Shown here: piece by piece, positions 31,005-40,355 of the stretch
How the letters are laid out: every line of letters begins with the position of its first letter
Position numbering within the stretch: the first letter of the stretch is position 1
From: Candidatus Bathyarchaeota archaeon
Lineage (GTDB): Archaea; Thermoproteota; Bathyarchaeia; Bathyarchaeales; Bathycorpusculaceae
NCBI GenBank assembly: GCA_026014595.1
Contig: JAOZHY010000009.1
Location: 124,001-188,000 of the forward strand
Reading direction: 5' to 3'
DNA length: 64,000 nucleotides
The notes under the pieces: generated by a model
Databases searched by the model: none
Told to the model about the DNA's origin: nothing
The model's input: the letters and a program-made list of their open reading frames with translations, nothing else
Program-made: the position numbers and the translations under genes

Positions 31005-32200
31005 TCATGCTAAGCTGTGGAAAAAACCTTTTGTCACTTCTTTCGCTGATTGGATAAGGGGATGCTTTATCTGAAAACTCTGGTCAAGTTGCTGCAGTCT
31101 GGCAATTCGGAAGTAAATAGGAGGATGCGGATCCATACTTAGCCATTCTTGAACGCGAAAAGAAGGCACCCGTTCGTAAAGTAAGCGTTGAAAACCGATT
31201 TTTTCCAACGCGCCAGCCAGCACTTTCGGCTTACCTATAACCATAGCCGAGATCAAATCAGCTCGAGCTTCAAAGAACTTAGCAACAAAATATGTCAACG
31301 TCATCAAAGCCCAATAGTAAATTATCAGCAGAAAGAAAGAATTTGTTGGGAAAAACCCAAAAATTACGTAGAACCAGAAAAGATACTGAACCGCCGAAAG
31401 GCATACAACCAAAGCGGGTCACGACCCCTCAAATGCCCGAACTCATGACCTAATACGCTCACAATTTCCTCTTCGCCAAGTTGCAGAAGAGTCAAGTTAT
31501 CAAAACAATTCCCCCGACTTGGACTGGGACCAGAAGCTTGCCACGCTTTAACTACGTACCTTATCAACTTAACAAGATTTTTTCTTCTTTGATAATGAAA
31601 TGCGGCTATTGCAAACGTCAGCCAGAACGCGCCCAGCAGATATCCGCCTACGACATCACTGAACCAGTGAACGTTAAGGTATATCCTGTCGAAACCAACG
31701 AGAACACCCATTGCAACGCCAAGTCCGCCCGTTACCGCTCTCACTTTTGAAGAATTCCAACGTTGCCACGCCAAATAAGTCAAAATACCGAAGAAAACTA
31801 TGCTTGCTGTGGCGTGCCCGCTGGGGAAAGAGTAGCCCGTATCGGGAACTAACATGTTTGTGGGTCTCGGTGAGTGAACTAAAGTTTTGGTTACTTCAAC
31901 CAGTAATGCATCTCCAGCCATTGCACCTAACAGCAGCACACTGCCTCTTCGGTAGTGCAGAGCGAATAGGATCGCAGCCACCGCCAAGGAGACTACAAGC
32001 AGCGACTCCGTGTCGAAGATCACAGCAATCCCTTTAGCTATAACTGTGAAAGAACTAGTTTGAATAGTCACTGCCCAAGAATTCACACTCGCATTCACAG
32101 CCACAAAGCTGCTCCTGAACAGGGCAACAAGCAAGAAACCAGCTAGCAGCAGCAAAGAAACAAGCAAGATTGAACGTTGATGTCGTAGTTGATGCTTCAC
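31005..32200 (-). pseudogene. PAP2 phosphatase joined to a truncated, frameshifted M48 peptidase (two ORFs: 31364-32200 and 31005-31412)
   Basis: [30 protein letters not shown] then [13 protein letters not shown]; downstream frame has EARADLISAMVIGKPKVLAGALEKIGF. Confidence 0.75.
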
Positions 32201-32603
32201 AGTGAAACATTGCTTTCGGCACTAATTAACTTAGCACCCCTAACCTTACATGTTTTCTCTTTTTTCTTCAGGGTGGCGAATGTGCCTTCGCCCACACTGT
32301 GGCAAACGACAACGTGCTTCACTTTTGGGCAGAGGGCACTTTAGGAAATAAAGGGTTTCTGAGCTCCCTTGCCAAAACTTGTTAAAGCGTTAAGCGTTGA
32401 AGCATTGTCAGTTTGACTATGGATGGCGAGGGAAAAGATTTGCTCTCACATACCCGCAGACCTTTGCGGATTATAAAACGGCTAAAATGGCTTATTTTTA
32501 CAAAGAAAGTTAGATACTTGTACTAATTGCTTTAATAGCTCTGAAATTTAGAGTTTTGTACCATAACGCCTTAATTATGCCATGTTTTTACTCTTTATCA
32601 TAA

Positions 32604-33065
32604 ATGACGATGGAGGTGAAAAGCATGAAAGCGTGGAAAAAGGCGTTACCTATCCTTGCTATAGCTCTAGTCTTAATTCCTGGCGTATTCCTTGCAGTTC
32701 ATGCGCAGACGCCGACAGTTACGCCGACGACAGCAAACCCCAATAGTTCTTTGAACGAGCAATATCCTAATTATGCCGGTTCCATAAAGGCACCAGAAAA
32801 CGCAACAGATCAAAAGCTCACAACTCTAGCGACTATTAGCGCGGACCAGGCGAAAGCCGCAACTCTCAAAGACCCAACGGTTGCTGGAGGCACAGTTACA
32901 AGCGTTTCACTAGACAATGAAAACGGAAACTTGGTGTATTCAGTGGAAATCGCCAAAGGCTCAACCAGCTATGACGTGAAAGTCGATGCAGGAAATGGAG
33001 CCGTACTGTTCATCGACCAAGGCATCGAGAATGAAGTCGGCACCGTAGAAAATCTAGAAGACTAG
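32604..33065 (+). CDS. secreted PepSY-like domain protein
   Basis: signal peptide; ISADQAKAATLKDP..GNLVYSVEIAKGSTSYDVKVDAGNGAVL. Confidence 0.75.
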   Translation: MTMEVKSMKAWKKALPILAIALVLIPGVFLAVHAQTPTVTPTTANPNSSLNEQYPNYAGSIKAPENATDQKLTTLATISADQAKAATLKDPTVAGGTVTSVSLDNENGNLVYSVEIAKGSTSYDVKVDAGNGAVLFIDQGIENEVGTVENLED

Positions 33066-33133
33066 CAATGACAACTGAGTCCAAAGCATTAATTTCCCCC
33101 TTCTTTTTAGTACATTAAGGGAGCCGATAATGA

Positions 33134-33685
33134 TTGAAGGAACTCTTTGGGACGAGGAAGAAAATCTATGACTACATACAGGAACATCCTGGCTCCCATT
33201 TGCGTGAGATCGGGAGGAACCTAAACTTGGCGATAGGCGACATACAGTATCAATTGAACGTTTTAGAAAAGACAGGCTACGTTATTTCTAAGAGAAAGGG
33301 AATTTACAAACTTTTTTATCCAAGCAAAATATTCGGTGAAAGGCAAAAAGATATTATGGGGACCTTGTCGCAAGAAACTCCTAGGCGAATTTTGCTTCTG
33401 CTGCTACAGAAGCCTGGCGCTAGCCATGGAGAAGTTGCAAGGTTTGCGAAAGTGTCGGCTCCAACTGTGACATGGCACATGAAACGGTTGATTAATGAAG
33501 GATTAGTTGAGGCGCATCGTGAGGGACGAAGCATGAAGTATTATATCGGCTACTCTGCAAGCGATATTGAAAAGGTTATGAAGAGCTATCACCCAATGTT
33601 CTGGGAGAGGTGGGCGGATAGGTTTGCGGAAGTCTGGCTAGACTTATCAACCTACAAGAAGAAGGAGGAGCGCGAAGATGTTTGA
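33134..33685 (+). CDS. tandem winged-helix transcriptional regulator (ArsR-like)
   Basis: two wHTH units: HLREIGRNLNLAIGDIQYQLNVLEKTGYV and HGEVARFAKVSAPTVTWHMKRLINEGLV. Confidence 0.85.
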   Translation: MKELFGTRKKIYDYIQEHPGSHLREIGRNLNLAIGDIQYQLNVLEKTGYVISKRKGIYKLFYPSKIFGERQKDIMGTLSQETPRRILLLLLQKPGASHGEVARFAKVSAPTVTWHMKRLINEGLVEAHREGRSMKYYIGYSASDIEKVMKSYHPMFWERWADRFAEVWLDLSTYKKKEEREDV

Positions 33686-33977
33686 AGGACTTGACTTAGC
33701 AGAACTACTTAAATTAGGCTCGGGATTGTTTGCTCTTATTCTTCTATCCATATCGCTACTAGCATACTATAGAAGCAGGCAAAGAAGGTTACTATTTGTT
33801 TCAGGCGCATTTGGTCTCTACTTCATTAAGATAATCACTGAACATCTAGACCTTTTCCTTCCCAATCTGGAAACTTCGTTCTTAGACTTGCTTTTAGCAT
33901 TCATCGACTTCATCATACTCTTACTGTTTTTCCTTGCCATAGTAAAAAACGATAGAAAAGGAACGACGACCCAATGA
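33678..33977 (+). CDS. small membrane protein translationally coupled to regulator
   Basis: three hydrophobic helices; overlaps upstream stop by 8 nt. Confidence 0.65.
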   Translation: MFEGLDLAELLKLGSGLFALILLSISLLAYYRSRQRRLLFVSGAFGLYFIKIITEHLDLFLPNLETSFLDLLLAFIDFIILLLFFLAIVKNDRKGTTTQ

Positions 33978-34346
33978 GAAATGCTGATGATTCTTTTCCC
34001 CACATTTTCTGACCTATTTACTATGAATTGGTTAACAGTACTGAACCATATCGAGGTTAAACATTTTTGAGATTGAAAGTAACGCGCCAGAATTACACGG
34101 CTAAAAATATGCTGTATACATGTTCAGCGAAAAAGGCGCCACAGAAGATTTTTTGAAGGTGAAAAAGATAATGTACAACAGCCGAATTTTCTCCAAGTTC
34201 GTATTCGCCTTCGGCGCTGGATACGCTCTTATATGGGCGCTCTCTATCCTCATCCTAGTTCCATATTATTCTTCTGCAGGGTTCAGCTACTCTCCCTATA
34301 ATGCGATGCCGCTTCTAGCCTCTTATGTTCAAGTGGTCAAGGATTT

Positions 34347-34910
34347 GTGAATTCCATAATAATTGCTTCCAAGGGTTGGATGGCGACGTACGGCCCTCTG
34401 GGTTTACTTACAGCAATGGTAGTTTCGTCCATAATTTCACCAATTCCAAACGAAGTCTTCTTAGCTTTCGCGGGCATGACAATGAGCCCAATAAGTGTTG
34501 CAGTCTTCGGGGCGATAGGCTCAACTTTAGGCGGTATACTCTGTTTCTATATTTGCAAGATTGGGTGGGAGGCCGTTGGCAGAGAAGTTTGTGAAAAAAG
34601 CACTGTTGCCTCAATGGATGGATGGTTTCAGAAATGGGGTTCATGGGCAATAATACTCGGAAGGCTTGTTCCTTTCATTCCATTTGATGCTATTTCATAT
34701 CTCTCAGGTTTAACCAAAGGGGGTTAGAATTGAGAGGTTCACTTTTCTCACGTTTTTAGGCTCAGTGTCAAGATGTTTGTTCTATGCCTATGTAGGGGAA
34801 CTGATTGCTGAGTATAACCTTCCCATTTTGATTGCCCTTTTTGTGACCGCGCTAGCGGTCTTTTCGTTCTTCAAAATTAAAAAAGAGAAACACGTAGTAA
34901 ATCGTTTCAA
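34347..34910 (+). pseudogene. DedA/SNARE-associated family membrane protein, frameshifted
   Basis: 34347-34727 LVPFIPFDAISYLSGLTKGG continues in another frame as TFLTFLGSVSRCLFYAYVGELIAEYNL. Confidence 0.75.
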
Positions 34911-34999
34911 CTTTTCCGGGAAGCAATATATTATTAGACACGATGATTTCGGGAACTTTGTAACCGAATCTGTCCGCGGTTCTTTTCACAATGTCGTAA

Positions 35000-35640
35000 A
35001 TGTTAACCTTTCGTGCAATGAAATCCTCTCGTTTGCAATCAATCCCGAACTCGGAGAATATATCATGGGCTTTTTGGCAATCTATCTCCCGTTCTCGGTG
35101 ATGGTTGCTTCATAGATATCTTTCTTAAGCTTAACTAAGTTTTCTCGGGATATTTTTTTGACTGGGTCATTTTTTCCGGAGATAACGGATACTGCAGAAT
35201 ATGGATGAAAGGATCGTTTTCTGTAATGTGCCAATCCGCGGATCTGGCAATTATTTTGTTAGAATAGAAAACAAAGACAAATTGTATTGCAAGCAGAACT
35301 ATAGGAACCAGAGGACCTATGAGAAAGAAAAGAAATTAGACCGACAGTCATGAAAAGAGCGATAAAGAGGATCTGGGTTTCAAGAAAAATGCGGCGAAGC
35401 GATTTATTCTCTTTTCCAGAGACTGTTTCAGGCAGAACAGATTCGTCTTCTCTCCAGGCAAAGAACAAACTGTTTTTTCTGATCTGTGCCTCAAATATGT
35501 CTACTGCGACGTCAACATCCTCTTTTGCCTTTGAGATTTCTTTTTCAGTAACTGTATCAGCAAGAGGTTCGATATCCAAGTTAATTTGTTTAACTCCAGA
35601 CACTTGGATTCTTATTCGCTTGTTTCCAGATGAATCCCGA
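35000..35640 (-). pseudogene. decayed membrane M48-type peptidase-like gene
   Basis: 35259-35603 minus ORF continues after a frameshift as GPLVPIVLLAIQFVFVFYSNKIIARSADWHITENDPFIHILQYPLSPEKMTQ. Confidence 0.5.
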
Positions 35641-35958
35641 ATTGAATAGTTGATGGAAAGAGCATTCGGAGATGTTGACCTTGAGATGTCAGAGAAGCGT
35701 GATTTTTAAGGAAGCAGAAAACTTCGGTAAAATGAACTCGTATAAGTTGCCTATGTAACTCTGAGGAATCTCTGGAATAATACTGTAAGAACGAGTCTGC
35801 ACCGTCATTTTTCCCTACTTCATAATAATGCGTCTGAAATAAAGCTGTTCTCTTAGTCGCAAACCTTTAACCCATGGGTCTGGCTATGCAGAGAAAAAAT
35901 GCATGCGTTTTTAATAGAGAACTTCATATTTGAACAAATGGAAGCGTTGTGATGCGGT

Positions 35959-37302
35959 GTGAGCATCTTCAGAGCTTATGATATTAGAGGAATTTATGGC
36001 AAAGACTTGACAAAAGAAGTCATGTCCAGAATTGGTCAGGCCGTTGGAACCCTGTTTCCCGGCACATTCACTATAGGGAGAGACTTCAGAGAACACGGTG
36101 CCCAACTTGAAGAAGCGTTCGTTTCAGGATTAAAGAAAACTGGCGCGAACGCCACGCTAGTCGGGCCAAGTCCAGCGAGCCTTTGCGTCTTCGCGAATTG
36201 GAAAAGAGGGAACAACGTCACTGCTTATGTAACAGCGTCTCATCTGCCTGCAGAATGGAATGGCATAAAGTTTTTTGACAAAGAAGGTGTCGGTTTCTTT
36301 GAAGAAGATAACAAGAAATTGGGTGAACTGAGTTTCTCGGGGGATTTCAAAACTGGAAGCGGAGTTTCGCAAGAGCTCAAGGAAATGGACAAAGAGTATG
36401 CTGGTTTTATTGCGGAGAGAATATACCCTGAGAAAATACGAGTTGTAGTTGACTTTGGAAACGGAGCAGCATGTTTAGTCGTGCCAAAAATCCTCAAGAG
36501 AATCGGCGTAGAAGCATCTTTCCTGTTCGATTGGCCAGACCCAAAGTTCTCAAACAGAGATCCAGAGCCGAAACCTGAATCTCTAACTGCTCTCTGCGAG
36601 AGGGTTGTGAGAGAGAAGGCAGATCTTGGAGTAGCTTTCGATGGGGACGGAGATAGAGCAATATTCGTTGATGATAAAGGCAAAGTCATAATGACCGAGC
36701 AAAGTGCCATCCTCTTCATCAGAGATATAATGAAGACACAGAAAGGACCAGTTGTAGCCAACATCGAATGCTCTGACATAATAGAGGAAGAAGTCAAAAG
36801 ATATGGGCAAGAAGTTTTCAGAATACCTGTAGGCCATACGTTTTTGGTTCAGCAAACCAAAAAGCACAACGCCGTTTTCGGGGTTGAAAAATCAGGACAC
36901 ATATGCGTTCCAAAATTTTTCTGGTTTGACGATGCAATAATCAACAGCATTTACATAATTGAAATAGTATCCAAGATGGGAACCAAACTGTCGAGAGTAA
37001 TCTCAGAGTTGCCAACGAGGTTTTTTAAGAGATTTGAAATCGAGTGCTCTGATGACGTCAAGTTTCAGGTAATCAGCCAGATAACAGAGAGAGCCATGCA
37101 AGCATACGATCACGTAACTACAATGGACGGCGTAAAGATCACTTTTCCGGATTCATGGGCATTAATCAGGGCATCAAATACTTCACCTATGATTCGATTG
37201 TCGATAGAAGCAAAAGAGCAAAAACGCCTGGATGAGCTCGTAGACGAAATGACAAAACTGATAAAGCTCTTTAACCTAAATATTAAACCGCCTAAGCCTT
37301 AG
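35959..37302 (+). CDS. phosphomannomutase/phosphoglucomutase
   Basis: FRAYDIRGIYGKDL; TASHLPAEWNGIKF; FDGDGDRAIFVD. Confidence 0.94.
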   Translation: MSIFRAYDIRGIYGKDLTKEVMSRIGQAVGTLFPGTFTIGRDFREHGAQLEEAFVSGLKKTGANATLVGPSPASLCVFANWKRGNNVTAYVTASHLPAEWNGIKFFDKEGVGFFEEDNKKLGELSFSGDFKTGSGVSQELKEMDKEYAGFIAERIYPEKIRVVVDFGNGAACLVVPKILKRIGVEASFLFDWPDPKFSNRDPEPKPESLTALCERVVREKADLGVAFDGDGDRAIFVDDKGKVIMTEQSAILFIRDIMKTQKGPVVANIECSDIIEEEVKRYGQEVFRIPVGHTFLVQQTKKHNAVFGVEKSGHICVPKFFWFDDAIINSIYIIEIVSKMGTKLSRVISELPTRFFKRFEIECSDDVKFQVISQITERAMQAYDHVTTMDGVKITFPDSWALIRASNTSPMIRLSIEAKEQKRLDELVDEMTKLIKLFNLNIKPPKP

Positions 37303-37356
37303 GAATTACTGCCTAAACAAAATAAGGCGCTTGGCATTGTAAAAGTCCGCTGGGGT

Positions 37357-39807
37357 TTGATTATGAATGAGGTTGTTTTATCCACAGAACAAGCAAAGAA
37401 AGTTGCTGTTGATGAGCTACTGAGCAAGCTCTCGGCCACAAAAGACGGACTTTCCACAGCTCAGGCAAATGAGCGACTTCAACAGTACGGACCAAATGAG
37501 ATTCCTGAGAAAAAAGAGAATCCCGTCCTCAAGTTTCTGTCTTATTTTTGGGGTCCAATCCCGTGGATGATAGAAGCAGCCGTAGTAATGTCCGCAATCA
37601 TCCAACACTGGCCCGATTTCGCAATAATCTTGACGCTTCTGATGGTGAACGCGGTTGTGGGCTTCTGGCAGGAACATCAAGCTGGCAACGCTATTGAACA
37701 ACTCAAACAGAGGTTAGCTCTCAAAGCGCGAGTGCTACGTGACGGTAAATGGCAGGAAAAGCCAGCAGGTGAATTAGTTCCTGGCGACGTTGTGCGAGTG
37801 CGCCTAGGTGATATCGTACCTGCTGATGTAAAACTGATTGAAGGAGACTACTTGCTTGCTGATGAATCAGCGCTTACAGGAGAATCTCTGCCTGTCGAGA
37901 AGCATCAGTCGGATGTAGCATATGCAAGTTCAATCGTACGACAGGGTGAAATGAATGCTCTCGTCGTCAATACGGGAACAAAAACCTACTTTGGCAAAAC
38001 AACCAAACTGGTCGAGGAAGCAAAAACTAGGAGCCACTTCCAAAAAGCCATAGTCAAGATAGGCGACTACCTGATTCTTCTCGCAATTGCCCTAGTTGCT
38101 GTAATATTTCTAGTTTCGATTTTTCGAGGGCAAAGCGTACTTGATGTAATCCAGTTCTCGTTAGTTTTGACGGTTGCTGCGATTCCAGCTGCGCTTCCGG
38201 CGGTTCTCTCGGTCACTTTGGCAATTGGTGCGGTTGCTCTTGCCAAGAAAGAAGCCATCGTCAGCAAATTGGTTTCAATAGAGGAAATGGCTGGAATGGA
38301 TACTCTTTGCTCAGACAAAACGGGCACCATCACCAAGAACGAGCTTACTTTGGGAGGAACAAAAACTTATGGCAAATTCTCTGAAAGTGACGTTTTGTTG
38401 TTTGGTTCGCTTGCTTCTAGAGAGGAAGATCAGGATCCAATTGACAAAGCCATTTTGGTTAGAGCAAAGAGCACATCGGCAATTGCTGACTCGATTGGCA
38501 AGTTCAAAATAATTAGTTTTAGACCTTTTGATCCTGTTTCAAAGCGAACCGAAGCGGAAGTGCAAAAAGATGGCAACCGGTTCAAAGTAGCAAAGGGAGC
38601 CCCTCAGGCCATCCTTTCTCTTGTAGAGAACAAAGAGTCGATAAATGAAGAGTTGGCTGGAGATGTCGATACTTTTGCTAAAAAAGGTTACCGGGCTTTG
38701 GGCGTTGCTCAGACTGACAATAAAAACAAATGGAATTATGTTGGTTTATTTGGTCTTTACGATCCGCCGCGGGAAGATTCAGCTGATACAATAAAAACAG
38801 CTAAGTCCATGGGGGTCGACGTAAAAATGGTTACAGGCGACCATATTGCCATAGCAAAAGAAATTTCACAGCAGGTAAACCTTGGCATCAACATTGTTTT
38901 GCCTGATTCATTCCTTAAAGAGCCTGATAGGCATGCGCAACGCCTTGTTGAGGAGGCTGAAGGGTTTGCCGAGGTTTTACCGGAGCACAAGTACCATATC
39001 GTTGAGCTACTTCAAAACAGCGGACACATTGTTGGGATGACAGGAGACGGAGTAAACGATGCTCCCGCACTAAAGAAAGCGGATTCAGGAATTGCTGTTG
39101 CTGGCGCGACTGATGCAGCAAAATCAGCTGCAGATATAGTGCTAACAAAACCTGGTTTGTCCGTGATTATTGACGCAATTAAAGAGAGCCGTAAGATTTT
39201 CCAGAGGATGACTAACTACGGAACCTATCGAATAGCCGAGACTATACGTGTGCTTTTGTTTATTACAGCCTCGATTGTTATTTTTCAGTTTTATCCAGTC
39301 ACCGCTCTAATGATAGTTTTGCTAGCGCTTCTTAATGATCTGCCGATAATGACGATAGCATATGACAATGTGAAGTACTCTGATAAACCGGAGAGATGGA
39401 ACATGAGGACCCTGCTGGGAATCGCTACGTTTCTTGGGATAATAGGTGTTTTTTCATCTTTCGGTATTCTTTACATTGGCAATGTTGTGCTTAAGTTGGA
39501 TCCTCTTGTGCTTCAGTCTTTCATTTATCTGAAACTCTCTGTTGCTGGGCATTTGACAGTTTTTGTTGCCAGAACAAAAGGTCCATTTTGGTCTGTTAGG
39601 CCTGCAAAGCCGCTTGTTTTCGCAGTAATTATTACTCAACTAATTGCTACTATTATTACAGTGTATGGTATTTTGCTTCCTGCAATGGGGTGGGGTTTGG
39701 CTTTGCTGGTGTGGGGTTATGCTCTGTTATTCTTTGTTGTGGCTGACTTTGCGAAAGTTCAATTGTACAGGTTGCTAGACCATTCAGGCATAAAGTCTCG
39801 AAGATGA
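37357..39807 (+). CDS. P-type H+-ATPase (type III, proton-efflux)
   Basis: DKTGTITKNELTL; TGESLPVEK; GMTGDGVNDAPALKKAD. Confidence 0.95.
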   Translation: MIMNEVVLSTEQAKKVAVDELLSKLSATKDGLSTAQANERLQQYGPNEIPEKKENPVLKFLSYFWGPIPWMIEAAVVMSAIIQHWPDFAIILTLLMVNAVVGFWQEHQAGNAIEQLKQRLALKARVLRDGKWQEKPAGELVPGDVVRVRLGDIVPADVKLIEGDYLLADESALTGESLPVEKHQSDVAYASSIVRQGEMNALVVNTGTKTYFGKTTKLVEEAKTRSHFQKAIVKIGDYLILLAIALVAVIFLVSIFRGQSVLDVIQFSLVLTVAAIPAALPAVLSVTLAIGAVALAKKEAIVSKLVSIEEMAGMDTLCSDKTGTITKNELTLGGTKTYGKFSESDVLLFGSLASREEDQDPIDKAILVRAKSTSAIADSIGKFKIISFRPFDPVSKRTEAEVQKDGNRFKVAKGAPQAILSLVENKESINEELAGDVDTFAKKGYRALGVAQTDNKNKWNYVGLFGLYDPPREDSADTIKTAKSMGVDVKMVTGDHIAIAKEISQQVNLGINIVLPDSFLKEPDRHAQRLVEEAEGFAEVLPEHKYHIVELLQNSGHIVGMTGDGVNDAPALKKADSGIAVAGATDAAKSAADIVLTKPGLSVIIDAIKESRKIFQRMTNYGTYRIAETIRVLLFITASIVIFQFYPVTALMIVLLALLNDLPIMTIAYDNVKYSDKPERWNMRTLLGIATFLGIIGVFSSFGILYIGNVVLKLDPLVLQSFIYLKLSVAGHLTVFVARTKGPFWSVRPAKPLVFAVIITQLIATIITVYGILLPAMGWGLALLVWGYALLFFVVADFAKVQLYRLLDHSGIKSRR

Positions 39808-39933
39808 AAAACTTATGCTTGACTAATGCTTAAGCGGACGCTTCTATAGAGATTTAAATATTTTGCCCAATTGATAATATAATATTGAGAAAAAGAAAGA
39901 AGGCCAAAATGAGCAACAAAAATTGTTTCGCTC

Positions 39934-40233
39934 CTAGAGGGTTTTTGCCACTTCACTAAGGGGTTGGACTGGTCTCACTTCAACAGTCATCGGTCCGAAG
40001 AATTTTGTGATTACCGCCGAATTCTCCGCTTCCATAGTGAAGAAGCCTTTGTGGTCTGCACCTGTGTCTTTTGGGCAGCTCATGTAAGCTGCGTCGATTT
40101 TGATACCTACTTTCTTGACATTTGCTTCTGAAAACAGTTGCTTTATCATTGTTTTGCCTTCTGGCTTCAGCAGAGGACATTGAGCCGCTGGGTGAGAGTG
40201 GGTGGCTTCAAATAACAACAAGTTCACCTCCAA
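39934..40233 (-). CDS. hypothetical small protein
   Basis: 99 aa ORF between convergent ATPases; HSHPAAQCPLLKPEGK. Confidence 0.5.
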   Translation of the reverse strand: MEVNLLLFEATHSHPAAQCPLLKPEGKTMIKQLFSEANVKKVGIKIDAAYMSCPKDTGADHKGFFTMEAENSAVITKFFGPMTVEVRPVQPLSEVAKTL

Positions 40234-40355
40234 ATCCGCTATTTACAACAACTCCAACAGGACTTTCAGAAAAAGCGAAATAATATGCATTTTCCAAAAC
40301 TCCTACAGAACAATTTCCGCAACACAGAATTTAAGAGTTACTTCGAGAAATTGGC

